IMG/VR virus record: IMGVR_UViG_3300020603_000015
Coordinates: 1-64,000 of that record
Origin: a virus
DNA: 64,000 bases
Reading direction: 5' to 3' (one strand)
The notes under the pieces are model-generated. The model was not told the DNA's origin, did no database searches, and saw nothing but the letters and a program-made list of their open reading frames with translations. How positions within the stretch are numbered: position 1 is the stretch's first letter; each line of letters starts with the position of its first letter. Positions 1 to 9,589 of the stretch are shown here, in pieces. A program made the translations under genes and the position numbers.

Positions 1-1807
1 AAATAACTAGTGGTTTATTTGTCTTTTTATTAATTATCTTGATACTAACTGTGCCTGGCTCATGTATAATATCAATGTCAGAGAAATCTAACGCAGGATG
101 TTTGTCAATTATTTGTGATTTGCCTGCTTTGACCTGTTTTGGTCCAACTAGTGCCATTAAGAACTTTGTTTCTTTATCCTCATAACCCATGATCTTTAAT
201 AGATTTTTAAGGAATAATTCTTTATTTTCTGGAGATGATTTATAAAAAGAATTGAGTTTATTAGCTACCCTATCTGCTAGATATTGATTTAGTGGATATC
301 TTGCGGCAGTTCTTTCTTTTCTCAATTGATTTATAAATTCTTCATCTTCGTCATTATCTTTTGCATATTTGACTCCCTGTTCTGCTTCTTTTGCAGCTGC
401 ATCAAGATCTTTAAATTTTTTATCCGATTTTAATTCACTGGTAAACTTGACAGATTCTTCTTCGCCGCATAAATTTCTTATTAAACTAGCCTTTGTGCTA
501 TTTGACAAATTAACATTTTTTGTCTGATACATCTTAAGACTATATGCATCTAGAACTTCTTCACCCGACGACTTTTTTACTTTTAATCTAATATCTGCCT
601 TGAATTCAGCGCCTTGTAAAAACGATTTATTATCGAGAAATATTTGTAATATATTACCTCTGTTTTTGCCGACCGAGTTAATTATGTATGACGACATGTC
701 ATTACTTGCTAATGATATCACCGATCTGATTTCTTCATATTTAGTGCCGGCGACGTCTCTTAATTTTTTATCCCAAATATTCACTACACTTTCCACTTCT
801 GGTATATATCGTTTACCCTCATCATTCAATTGTACAACTTTGGTTACATAGTTTTCATTGATATCTTCGGTCAGAACAATATCAATTGGAGTTTCGTTTT
901 TCTGAATTACATATTTTACAGTCAGAGCTTCATTATAATTACCACGTATAGCTTCTAAAGCACCCTCACTAACTGGATTTGGTGATTCTATACCACTCTT
1001 GTCTTTATTAATAGAAGAAGGAATGGTAATTTCAGTTTCTTCTCCAGGCTCCAAATCACTCATACTATTTGTGATTAGTATATTTATAACTGACCTAAAA
1101 TAGGACTTAACTTTTTCCCATGTTTTTTTAAAAAATCCTGTAATTTTGCTTAGTAATGATTCATTGATTGAAATAATTACACCTATTTTTTCATCATATA
1201 CTTGTTCGCCAATTAAATCACCCTCTGAATTATACCAACTCATTCCTTTTCTGTAGAAACCATACTTAACAGCTTCATCTACACTATAATTTATCAATGG
1301 TGTTTCGCCAGTCAATATGGCAACATTCGCAACAGCGTCTTGTTTTATAGCTCCAGTAGATCTTTCGTCTTTATCATCCGCTTCTATGTCTGTTTGAACT
1401 TCTTTATCTATCGATACAATATCCTTCTTTTCTTCATCTGACTTTTCTTCATCTGGTTGTTTTTCAGTAGCTCTTACAGCCGATAAATCTCCAGGTACAT
1501 TAAATATATTAGCTTGTACTTTTTTTGGATTTTCGACAAAATGCGTTCCTTTATTTACAGCTCGATTACGATATTCTTTGCTTGGAAAGGTTACAAGTAT
1601 ACCATCTTTATTATAAGCCTGTCGTTCTGGGAATCGACCCGCTTCAAAAAGTGTAGCGGTTCTGTCTACAATCTCATCAATACCATAACCATTTTTTTCT
1701 AGGTACTCTTGTAATATTAACACATGTTCCGGATTATTAATATCAAGAACACCATTCTTTATACGAGAATCGCAACAAACATCATTTATAATTGACTTAA
1801 AATTCAT
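1..1807 (-). CDS. Partial large phage protein, function unknown (C-terminus beyond window)
   Basis: The minus strand is open from an ATG at 1807 to the window edge, about 602 codons with no stop, so the C-terminus lies outside the window. I do not recognise the family with confidence. Residues about 100-160 form a charged Glu/Lys/Asp-rich linker, followed by a helical stretch with several Lys and aromatic residues near residue 230. The second half contains an Asp, then a Ser-Leu-Lys triplet (near FKADIRLKV and DAYSLKMYQ), and later AARYPLNQYLADRV. The D...SLK spacing recalls PD-(D/E)XK nuclease cores, but this is only a weak resemblance. An ATATTTATA motif lies a few bases upstream of the start. 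It follows the polymerase-like gene in the same direction. A virion structural or nuclease-like protein is possible. Confidence 0.7.
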   Translation of the reverse strand, partial: MNFKSIINDVCCDSRIKNGVLDINNPEHVLILQEYLEKNGYGIDEIVDRTATLFEAGRFPERQAYNKDGILVTFPSKEYRNRAVNKGTHFVENPKKVQANIFNVPGDLSAVRATEKQPDEEKSDEEKKDIVSIDKEVQTDIEADDKDERSTGAIKQDAVANVAILTGETPLINYSVDEAVKYGFYRKGMSWYNSEGDLIGEQVYDEKIGVIISINESLLSKITGFFKKTWEKVKSYFRSVINILITNSMSDLEPGEETEITIPSSINKDKSGIESPNPVSEGALEAIRGNYNEALTVKYVIQKNETPIDIVLTEDINENYVTKVVQLNDEGKRYIPEVESVVNIWDKKLRDVAGTKYEEIRSVISLASNDMSSYIINSVGKNRGNILQIFLDNKSFLQGAEFKADIRLKVKKSSGEEVLDAYSLKMYQTKNVNLSNSTKASLIRNLCGEEESVKFTSELKSDKKFKDLDAAAKEAEQGVKYAKDNDEDEEFINQLRKERTAARYPLNQYLADRVANKLNSFYKSSPENKELFLKNLLKIMGYEDKETKFLMALVGPKQVKAGKSQIIDKHPALDFSDIDIIHEPGTVSIKIINKKTNKPLVI

Positions 1808-1822
1808 CAATTATAAATATAA

Positions 1823-3121
1823 TTAAGTTTGTTGTAATTTCAAATCATGGTAATTATTTCCAGTATAAACTTTAACTTTGAACTTTTTGTTCTTAACTAT
1901 GTCAATAACATCGTTTAAAGTCTGTTGTGTTACATCCTTACTGACATCAAACAATATACTATCATAGACATAAAGTATGGGTAACATGGGTTTATCACTC
2001 AAATACTTGATAACATTACCCAAACTATTCAAACCATACTCAGTTTCAGCCGCCTGAATAATATAAGCAAATAGTTTGTTTTTATTAGGATCCTTAATGT
2101 GATTACTGGTTATTTTCCTCTTATAGATTGGCGTTGTGACATAACCCTTCTTTTCAAACATTTCCCAATATTTGTTCTTTAACTGGTCTGTTTTAGCAAA
2201 ATATGGTATGGATAGATATTGATCTTTAATATGTCCATATAGATTTACCATAGTCAATTTCTTGGATTTACTCATGGTTTCTGCATCAACAATGTCTACA
2301 TTATAGTATTGTTTAGCCAAATGTTCATATATAGTTTCATTATCAGGCACTTTATAATCAATTAAATTGCTTACAATATATGGATGAAAACCTGTAAAGT
2401 CTATCATCATCAAATGACCACCATCGTATCTGGATACAAAACTTTTTCTACAACCATCCTCTTTGTTTAGAGCTACGTAGTTTACACTATCAAACTTATT
2501 GCTGGGTCTACCAGTTGGATTATAAATGTTATACTGAGTATACACATAACCATCATTTGTTTTAGCCTTAAAATGTTCTTTGAATATAGATTCGTCAATC
2601 TTTATACCATTCTTCTCAACCTCATACAGAGTATCTGATATAACGTTGTTGAAAAACTTGAAACAATATGAATCCTTCTTTTCTTCGTTTAGTGTTTCAA
2701 TTTGAAGTACCTCTTGGTCAAAGTCTTTTTGATGATTAACGTATGGATATATCATATTCATATCATTAATATCACCAACACGAATTTTTATACTCAGATA
2801 TGTTTCTGAGTCTTGTTCTTCAATAATTTTGTTATCTTTGAGAAAACCAAATAAATTTACATCAATTAGGTTACAATTCTTTAAGATATACTTATATCGT
2901 TTTTTGTTGTTTACATAAATATCTCGGTCTTCTGACTTGATGTATTTTATGAAACTCTTGAGAGTATCGTTAACGTCTACATCTGGATGACAAAAGTTAA
3001 AATAGTGTTTATCCTTAGTAAAATAATCATACACAAACGCAACAATAACTTTGTCATACGATATGTGTTTATTTACATTTCGAGTGATAAACTTTAGATA
3101 TATTTGATTTGAGAGATGCAC
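1823..3121 (-). CDS. Divergent family A DNA polymerase-like protein without exonuclease domain
   Basis: The C-terminal half carries a recognisable Pol I palm/finger pattern: TGRPSN near residue 203, motif A with Asp241 in MMIDFTGFH, motif B-like KKLTMVNLYG (Lys288, Tyr295, Gly296), a Q-helix-like IQAAETEYG near 356, and motif C-like LYVYDSILFD with Asp387. Both catalytic aspartates are present. The usual Glu of motif A is replaced by His, and the His-Asp-Glu of motif C reads Tyr-Asp-Ser. Residues 1-150 resemble no 3'-5' exonuclease that I can identify, and 432 residues is short for the family. T4-like phages normally use a family B polymerase, so this may be a specialised, repair or degenerate polymerase. 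A TTGACAT-type promoter lies just upstream and would give an almost leaderless message. Confidence 0.72.
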   Translation of the reverse strand: MHLSNQIYLKFITRNVNKHISYDKVIVAFVYDYFTKDKHYFNFCHPDVDVNDTLKSFIKYIKSEDRDIYVNNKKRYKYILKNCNLIDVNLFGFLKDNKIIEEQDSETYLSIKIRVGDINDMNMIYPYVNHQKDFDQEVLQIETLNEEKKDSYCFKFFNNVISDTLYEVEKNGIKIDESIFKEHFKAKTNDGYVYTQYNIYNPTGRPSNKFDSVNYVALNKEDGCRKSFVSRYDGGHLMMIDFTGFHPYIVSNLIDYKVPDNETIYEHLAKQYYNVDIVDAETMSKSKKLTMVNLYGHIKDQYLSIPYFAKTDQLKNKYWEMFEKKGYVTTPIYKRKITSNHIKDPNKNKLFAYIIQAAETEYGLNSLGNVIKYLSDKPMLPILYVYDSILFDVSKDVTQQTLNDVIDIVKNKKFKVKVYTGNNYHDLKLQQT

Positions 3122-3128
3122 ACTATAA

Positions 3129-3156
3129 CATATACACCAATTGGCGCCTATGTCAA
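3129..3156 (-). promoter_or_regulatory. Candidate sigma70-type early promoter for the polymerase-like gene
   Basis: On the minus strand TTGACA (3156-3151) is followed after 16 bases by TATATG (3134-3129). The predicted start of transcription falls within a base or two of the ATG at 3121, so the transcript would be nearly leaderless. The -35 shares its TTGACAT form with the promoters at 15829, 35163 and 35969. Confidence 0.5.
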
Positions 3157-3157
3157 C

Positions 3158-3544
3158 TCAAAACCCTCTCCAGAATTGTCTTGGGTTATTCAAAACATTT
3201 TGTATCTGTGGAAATACTAGATACGATTGTTGTATTCTCAATATATTATAATCTACCACACCAGTTGTAAGTAGCATCTTACCCTTGTATTGATTGAATT
3301 CTGGTCCAGATACTTTCCATGTTATTTTAATATTTTTGTAATAAGCATTATTTACAATGTTATAATCTTTTGCATTCGTCTCGTATACGTTTGGATAGTT
3401 GATTTTACCCACAAAATATCTGGTTATATAACCATATTCATAATCGGATGGTTTAACTATAGGTATATAATTGGATGGTTCAAAATAGTTGTAGATATCC
3501 AACCCAAGCTTATTTTTTGTAGAATCTGGTGTATCTGTTATCAT
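3158..3544 (-). CDS. Small conserved-looking phage protein next to baseplate genes
   Basis: A 128-residue protein whose ATG overlaps the stop of the upstream hub-like gene (ATGA), so the two are probably translationally coupled. The middle holds a pattern I associate with uncharacterised proteins of T4-like phages near baseplate genes: DYEYGYITRYFVGK, followed by an aromatic-rich segment with ITWKVSGPEF. There are no catalytic motifs, signal peptide or membrane segments. Its place as the last gene of the tape measure-baseplate run suggests a minor baseplate or baseplate assembly protein. That role is inferred from position only. Confidence 0.75.
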   Translation of the reverse strand: MITDTPDSTKNKLGLDIYNYFEPSNYIPIVKPSDYEYGYITRYFVGKINYPNVYETNAKDYNIVNNAYYKNIKITWKVSGPEFNQYKGKMLLTTGVVDYNILRIQQSYLVFPQIQNVLNNPRQFWRGF

Positions 3545-6500
3545 ATATTTATATACTCCAATTCACTACCAGCAATACATCTCAATAATGCGGTAATGGT
3601 TGTTTCCCACTTACCAGCTGATATATTGTGTTCCACTTCAAGTATTTGAAATATCACGTTACCAGGTACATATGGTTTTGGTAGATTACTTATAGCGAAC
3701 ACTTGGAGATTTCTGAATCCATAAATACCATCCAAGGTTAAAGTAATTTGAAAGTTATCAGCTACACCTGTGTATTTTGCTATATTGCCTGATATATCAT
3801 TATCGTCCAACATTCTTCTCAATTTGGCCTTCATGTTTGGTGGCAAACACAAATACTTCCAGTTGTATTTTGGATCTTCTAACTCAGCGCCCGTTTTTAA
3901 TATAGCTTTATCTTGTTCTGTAACGTTGTAAACTCTCATACAAAGGATGTCATTACGAGCAACATTACCATACACTTGTATGTTTGCTATATCTCTGTTT
4001 TCATTTTTAAAATCTTCGTTTGTACCAGGAATATTACCAGCTTGTTGAGCCTTAGCTAACTCTTGACCCTTTAGTTCAGAAATTTGTTTTAATTGATAAA
4101 TATCCAATCTGTCTCTAAATTTGATTGATGGTATCCTTACTGTCTCCGTCATCAAAATATCCAACTCTTGTTGTGAATTAGCCTTTGCAATTTTATCTTC
4201 TATAACCTCAGTCAGGCTTGGTGAATTGGATCCACCAAACAAAACGTTGTTTGCTTGTTCATTGGTTAAGCTAACATCAAAGTTTATACTCTTTACAACA
4301 TTGTTTGTTTTTGCTAAATCAAACATGTATATCTTCTTCAAGATATCAGTGTTGATGGTGTTTTTATCAATAATTGAAAGTTTACCATTTAAACCATCTA
4401 CGATATCAAACTCCCAAAAATTATCGACTGAATTGTTTATTGTGCTCAATATCGCTAACAAAAACTCCTTGAGTGTTTTTACCTTTTCATCATTTGCAAT
4501 TTCTATCAATCTAAACTTTGATATATAAAGATTCTTTAAATAGCCATAATAGTATTTCTTGTATCTTTTAACCACACTTACACCCTTGTTATCTAAGAAC
4601 TCCTTATCTTGATCAAATGGAAATGCTGCAGATTTTCCAGGCTGCTTGACGGGGTTGTTTAAATAATAATAAAACCAATTTATTACTCTATCCAAATCAT
4701 CACGAAGTAATCCTGATGTACCAAATGTTTTTGCTGTAGCTATAGCTGCTAGAACAAGTGATTTATCCGCGCTGATATTCTTGTCTTTTCTATCAGCCGC
4801 TGTAATTTTTGATTGAGGTAATTCTAAATCCGCTACATTTTTGTTAATATCACAGAACGGATTCTTGACGGGATTTTTTTGATCAGCTGTTAGAAATCGA
4901 CCGCCTCTATTAACTTTTGGCGCAACTGGGTTTGGTATCAAAACATTTTTGTCACATGATATTAAGTTTGGGTGTGCATTAACAATAACATCAGCGTTAT
5001 CAATAACGTACAAGTTGTTTATTGGATTTGAGCAAAATAAATTTATTAATTCAAACACAAAATCCAGCTGCATCCATACTTCATCATTAGTATCCTTAGC
5101 ATCAAAATCAGTATTTTTATCAGCAAAAGACATTTGTTGGGCGTTTACTCCATTTGTAAATGTAATAGATCCATACTGAATTGGTAGTGGTGATGATGGA
5201 TATTTTGGGTTTCCTTGTAAACCAGCAGCTGCGGCCGCAGCTGCTCTTGATGGAGGTGTTGGATTGTTTGAGTCTAATGGCGTTGTAACTCTAGGTCCAG
5301 CCTGAAGAGCAGCTGCTGCTCTTGTACCTGGTCTTGTAGGGTTTGCTGGAATATTTGGAGTACCTCTTCCTCTAGAAGCTGCGTCGGCTCTAGACATGAC
5401 AAACGTATTTTTACTAGGTTCTTTTTTAGCTCTATACAAGTCTTCTCTTCTTCCCATGAAAACTCTATCTTCAGCTTTACCACCATAAAAAGATGATTTT
5501 CCAACCGATTGAGGTTTAGCAGCAACACTTATTGCAAGTCGTATAGCATCCTCTTTCTTCTTTCGGGTTTGTTGGTCATTTGCATCAGCATCCGCATCTT
5601 CTTTACTTTTCTCTGCATATTTGTTCGCAATCTCTGTTTTATTGGCAACCACATAATCAACAAAGTTACTTCTGGATTTAACCACATCAGTTATAGATGG
5701 TAAATAAATTTTGATAAAATCTTTGAGGTTGATATATTCTGTACTATTAATACCACCTTGATTTTTAGTAGCATTATTATCGGTTCTAAACCCAGCAAAC
5801 AGTCCTTGTCTTGATGTACATTCCACATTACATTCGTAAACAAATCCGTTTTGTGTGGTAAAATTGTATTTGGTTATGATACCCGTCACACATCCATAAT
5901 TTCCATATGACAAGTTGGCTCTATCCAGTGCCGTTTGAGGATTGGACACAATGTCCCAACACTCATCTTTTTCTTTCAAATTAAGAATTGATTTTTGATT
6001 AAATAAATTCCAACCAAATTCTATAAATATATTTATACCAGGAGTCAAAAAGAATGGCATCATATATTCAAGTTGAGCTAAGGTATAGCAATTAAACTTA
6101 AATGATGCAAACGTCAAAAATTCCTTACTTTGTTTAAGTTGTGCAGATATTATGCCAGGAGGTGGTAATATTGATGATACAACGTTATCCTGTGGAAATC
6201 CTTTTTCTAATTTAGATTGATAGTTTGTTAACGATCTAAGTGATGGATCAATAAAGTGTGGTTCACCATTTGCTTCATAACCAATGATGGCTCCTTTTTG
6301 AGTTAATGGAGTTGTATTATTATAACCAAATGCGTCATAAAAACCATCACCGCCTTTTAATATATAACCATCATATGGTTTGGTATTGTTTGGATCACTA
6401 TATCCAGATTTATTCAAATATCCACTTCTTGGAATATATCCGTTTGCAATTTGACCCGTACCATTTGAAAATATACGTATCCAAGGTGTGACAGGGCCTT

Positions 6501-6672
6501 TATATTTGCTATGATTATTTTGAAAATCAAATGTAGCATTTACAAATGGATTTGGGATGTTCATTCCAATGTTATTTGAATTGCTACGGCGACGTAATTC
6601 TCTAACCATTTCCGTTGGAATGTTTTGTATTTCCCACCATGTTGGCGCTGTATCTATAATCTCCGTCTGCAT
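3541..6672 (-). CDS. Large baseplate hub-like structural protein
   Basis: A 1043-residue protein lying after tape measure, a tube-initiator-like protein and a LysM protein, the position of hub proteins in contractile tails. Residues about 180-300 include MMPFFLTPGINIFIEFGW and a region with a Gly-Cys and a Phe-rich strand pattern typical of tail hub beta domains. A low-complexity Ala/Pro/Arg/Gly linker occupies about 420-500, including a run of alanines, and separates the N- and C-terminal parts. The C-terminal 100 residues contain a strand-rich region ending with VEHNISAGKWETTITALL, which resembles the end of hub domains that grip the central spike. The hub assignment rests on context and fold impression. 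A fused gp27-like protein or other baseplate component is possible. Confidence 0.6.
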   Translation of the reverse strand: MQTEIIDTAPTWWEIQNIPTEMVRELRRRSNSNNIGMNIPNPFVNATFDFQNNHSKYKGPVTPWIRIFSNGTGQIANGYIPRSGYLNKSGYSDPNNTKPYDGYILKGGDGFYDAFGYNNTTPLTQKGAIIGYEANGEPHFIDPSLRSLTNYQSKLEKGFPQDNVVSSILPPPGIISAQLKQSKEFLTFASFKFNCYTLAQLEYMMPFFLTPGINIFIEFGWNLFNQKSILNLKEKDECWDIVSNPQTALDRANLSYGNYGCVTGIITKYNFTTQNGFVYECNVECTSRQGLFAGFRTDNNATKNQGGINSTEYINLKDFIKIYLPSITDVVKSRSNFVDYVVANKTEIANKYAEKSKEDADADANDQQTRKKKEDAIRLAISVAAKPQSVGKSSFYGGKAEDRVFMGRREDLYRAKKEPSKNTFVMSRADAASRGRGTPNIPANPTRPGTRAAAALQAGPRVTTPLDSNNPTPPSRAAAAAAAGLQGNPKYPSSPLPIQYGSITFTNGVNAQQMSFADKNTDFDAKDTNDEVWMQLDFVFELINLFCSNPINNLYVIDNADVIVNAHPNLISCDKNVLIPNPVAPKVNRGGRFLTADQKNPVKNPFCDINKNVADLELPQSKITAADRKDKNISADKSLVLAAIATAKTFGTSGLLRDDLDRVINWFYYYLNNPVKQPGKSAAFPFDQDKEFLDNKGVSVVKRYKKYYYGYLKNLYISKFRLIEIANDEKVKTLKEFLLAILSTINNSVDNFWEFDIVDGLNGKLSIIDKNTINTDILKKIYMFDLAKTNNVVKSINFDVSLTNEQANNVLFGGSNSPSLTEVIEDKIAKANSQQELDILMTETVRIPSIKFRDRLDIYQLKQISELKGQELAKAQQAGNIPGTNEDFKNENRDIANIQVYGNVARNDILCMRVYNVTEQDKAILKTGAELEDPKYNWKYLCLPPNMKAKLRRMLDDNDISGNIAKYTGVADNFQITLTLDGIYGFRNLQVFAISNLPKPYVPGNVIFQILEVEHNISAGKWETTITALLRCIAGSELEYINI

Positions 6673-6675
6673 AAC

Positions 6676-6966
6676 TTAATTTACGTTTTTTAAATTGTTC
6701 AGTATTTGAGATACATTATCAGGTATTCTTAGTTGTTTTCCTTGAGGTATAGATAATTTACCTTTACCCAAGTTATTTGCTTGTGCTATGACCCACCAGT
6801 AACTTTCGTCTCCATAATACTTCTTAGCCAAACTATCCAAATAATCAGCCTCGCTGGCTATAATATAGGTATCATTTATTGATTCTGGAATAATAGGATA
6901 ATAAGTTGTTCTGTATACATTCTTACCATCATATCTTTTATAAACTGGTGTAAATTGATATCTCAT
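6676..6966 (-). CDS. LysM-domain baseplate protein (gp53-like)
   Basis: A 96-residue protein containing one LysM-like domain: EADYLDSLAKKYYGDESYWWVIAQANN followed within 20 residues by IPQGKQLRIP. The tryptophans and the IPxGxxLxIP ending are typical of LysM modules in baseplate wedge or tail-adaptor proteins such as T4 gp53 and the XkdP/gpX class. It lies 3 bases upstream of the hub-like gene and 12 bases downstream of the 865-residue protein. This order (tape measure, tube-initiator-like, LysM, hub) is common in contractile tails. The N-terminus with FTPVYKRYDGKNVYRT probably contacts neighbouring baseplate subunits. Confidence 0.75.
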   Translation of the reverse strand: MRYQFTPVYKRYDGKNVYRTTYYPIIPESINDTYIIASEADYLDSLAKKYYGDESYWWVIAQANNLGKGKLSIPQGKQLRIPDNVSQILNNLKNVN

Positions 6967-6978
6967 ATTAGTATATAA

Positions 6979-9576
6979 TTATAATGCGTCAAATGCATTA
7001 CGTTGATTAATCCAGTTGTTATCGTATCTAATATTCTTTGAAAAATTATTTTTAGCAACATCTGGGTCTCTGTTATAGTACTCTACAAGTGGAGACTTTT
7101 TATCAGGTTGAAGTTCTGTGTTAATAGGCCCTATAAAATTTGAATCGGTGTTCTGAACTCTAGCATTAGCAGCATCAAAGCTTTCCAAATAATTAATAAT
7201 TGATACTGGAGCGTCTCCCCAAATAGCTTTACCTGTGTATGGACGATCTTTTTCAAGAACATTCATTTGAATATTTATATCCGCTGTTCTTGGAAATTGC
7301 GCAAATCTTCCTCGTGATCTAGCCTTGTCCCCTCTAGGATTGATGATTGTGGATGAGTCCATCCATTCAATTGCTTTATTTGATCCATAATACCAACTTC
7401 GTCCATTTTCTTGACCTTCTTCTGGTATTGTTTCCCAACTAGCATCATCTGGTATTACAACATTACAGCTGGTCAATAAAACAAAATGATTCTTATAAAA
7501 ATCACCAAGTGTCAATTGAACCATAGGTGGTATCATGTATCCACCTTCTTGTTGTAATGTATAATTTGCTGGTCTTGTTAATCCGACAAGATAATTGATA
7601 CGTTGCCACATAGGCATCAATTCTTTCACACTATGTGCATTGACAGTAAAGTTAAAACTTAATTGTCTTTCAAATCCTTTGTAATAATAGAGTTTGTCGG
7701 GACGACCTAAATATTCTACCGGTTCCCAAGAACAATTGTTGTTGTCCGTGATTCCTTTGACGGTAGCGTTAAATGGAATATACTTTTGGTTAACAATATC
7801 ATAGAAATAAAACTTTATGATATCAGGCCCATACACTCCATATTTATCGGTTTTGATATATTGTTTGTCAAATTCTTCTTGACTCAACACTTGTAGAGAG
7901 TTTACATAATCAACATTGTTGGTCGGATAGATATATCGATCATTTGGCCCTTCACCCAAACGTGTTGGTACCTTATTGCCTGTTGTTCGATCAGTACGAA
8001 CACGTCCTTGATATGTATCATTTTTAACGGATGGACTGTTAAGATTTCTGGCATCCAATTCATTTAGATAGTTTGTTCCGATACGTTTAGCCTCGCCACT
8101 CCATTTAGCAAATTGAAGTGGTTTTAGACTCTTTCGGTTAACGGTATATTTGCTTTCGTTTCCACTAATATCATTTACAGCACGATCAAAATTTTCAATT
8201 ATATCCTTAACCTTATTGTTTGTTTCATCACTAAATGTAGTTTTGAATCCACGTTGATCATCAAGATATGTCTTGTAATTTAAGATTTGATCCGAATATT
8301 CATTGTTATCATCAACCTTAATTACATCTGTGTATTTGTTGCTATCTCCAGTTGGTGATATAGCCTTTTTTGTTAGTTTAGTACTTAACAAATTATTCTT
8401 ATCTTTGGATAGTATACCAACCTCTTTGGTGTAATCAACGTATTGTTGTGTAATGTTTCTAACAATAATTAATCTGCTTAAATTAGTCTTGTTCTTTGAC
8501 ACGTTATAAAAACGTTGACCAACAGCTTGTGAATAATTAGCTTTTTTGCCAAATCCTATTGAGTTTAATAATCCACTCAATATACCGCCACCAGCAATAC
8601 CGGTTTGTTCTGGATTGAACAACTTGCCAGCATTCAACATATAATCATATGTTTGTTCATCCGCACGATATCTTGCTGGCCATGGTTGTTTTGGTGGCAA
8701 TATACCACCAATTAAAGTGTTGTTTTGAAAAAATCTACCTACTCCAGACAATAATCTGCTGAAAAAACCACCTCCCGCATTTGATACCAATCGTTGATAT
8801 CTAGCCGTATTATAAGCATTTGTTGCGGTATTACCTCTCAATAAGTCTTTTACACCATCTCTAGCAATCGAAGTAACTACTTTATTTGAATTATCTCCAC
8901 CACCTACCAACGATGTCAATGTGGATAGTCCTAAACCACCACTAGCCGCACTTGCAACACTACTGCGTGGTGGCGATGGTTGTGGAGGTGCACTACCCAA
9001 TAATTGTCCGACAGCACTTACGGCATTGCTAAGACCTGTACCACCTAATAATCCTGTTAATATATTGCTTGTATCAATGTGTCTGGTTGGACGCTCTAAT
9101 AATCCGAAAGAAGCGGAACGTATAGCGGCAATCAACGGCGAAGCTGGGTTATAGACCTTAGTTTCGTCAAATGGTTGAAATCCTTGTAAAATTAGTTGTT
9201 TACCTATAAACTTTACACCCGCATTCGATCCTAAAAATCTTCTAATACGAGTTGTGTCTTGTACTGCAGCACTTACAGGTAATGACCTATTACCACCAAT
9301 TTTAGTGCGTTGACCTTCATTTGGGTTCTTATAGATGTATTGTTGAGAACGAACCAAACCTTTTAGATATAGATCTTGAGGTTTGTTTTTAGTATATAAT
9401 ACACTATCATTACCATTTGTTGTAAACAATGTTTCTAACTTACCACCACGTCTTATATTGATAAATGACTCAGCGTTTGGTGGTAATCTGAGTCCAGTGG
9501 CTTGTATTTGAGACAAAGTTGTTACTTGACCAGTACTTCCGCCAAATCCCTCTACGAATGTTTGACTATTTGCCAT
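6979..9576 (-). CDS. Tail tube initiator / baseplate protein (gp48/gp54-like)
   Basis: An 865-residue protein immediately after the tape measure gene. The N-terminal half is rich in Gly, Ser, Asn and Thr (including a stretch with VASAASGGLGLSTLTSLVGGG) and looks flexible. The C-terminal third has the strand pattern of tube-like domains: YKGFERQLSFNFTVNAHS, MPMWQRINYLVGLTRP, PPMVQLTLGDFYKNH and SCNVVIPDDASWE. These resemble the tube-initiating folds of T4 gp48/gp54 and of adaptor proteins in other contractile tails. It ends just before the LysM gene. An ATATTTATA element lies about 5 bases before the ATG. The exact T4 counterpart cannot be decided by eye. Confidence 0.6.
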   Translation of the reverse strand: MANSQTFVEGFGGSTGQVTTLSQIQATGLRLPPNAESFINIRRGGKLETLFTTNGNDSVLYTKNKPQDLYLKGLVRSQQYIYKNPNEGQRTKIGGNRSLPVSAAVQDTTRIRRFLGSNAGVKFIGKQLILQGFQPFDETKVYNPASPLIAAIRSASFGLLERPTRHIDTSNILTGLLGGTGLSNAVSAVGQLLGSAPPQPSPPRSSVASAASGGLGLSTLTSLVGGGDNSNKVVTSIARDGVKDLLRGNTATNAYNTARYQRLVSNAGGGFFSRLLSGVGRFFQNNTLIGGILPPKQPWPARYRADEQTYDYMLNAGKLFNPEQTGIAGGGILSGLLNSIGFGKKANYSQAVGQRFYNVSKNKTNLSRLIIVRNITQQYVDYTKEVGILSKDKNNLLSTKLTKKAISPTGDSNKYTDVIKVDDNNEYSDQILNYKTYLDDQRGFKTTFSDETNNKVKDIIENFDRAVNDISGNESKYTVNRKSLKPLQFAKWSGEAKRIGTNYLNELDARNLNSPSVKNDTYQGRVRTDRTTGNKVPTRLGEGPNDRYIYPTNNVDYVNSLQVLSQEEFDKQYIKTDKYGVYGPDIIKFYFYDIVNQKYIPFNATVKGITDNNNCSWEPVEYLGRPDKLYYYKGFERQLSFNFTVNAHSVKELMPMWQRINYLVGLTRPANYTLQQEGGYMIPPMVQLTLGDFYKNHFVLLTSCNVVIPDDASWETIPEEGQENGRSWYYGSNKAIEWMDSSTIINPRGDKARSRGRFAQFPRTADINIQMNVLEKDRPYTGKAIWGDAPVSIINYLESFDAANARVQNTDSNFIGPINTELQPDKKSPLVEYYNRDPDVAKNNFSKNIRYDNNWINQRNAFDAL

Positions 9577-9580
9577 TAAT

Positions 9581-9589
9581 TATAAATAT
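9581..9589 (-). promoter_or_regulatory. ATATTTATA start-proximal element (gp48/54-like gene)
   Basis: Reads ATATTTATA on the coding strand, ending 4 bases before the ATG at 9576. It overlaps the end of the tape measure stop region. One of about twenty such elements described in the findings. Confidence 0.5.
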
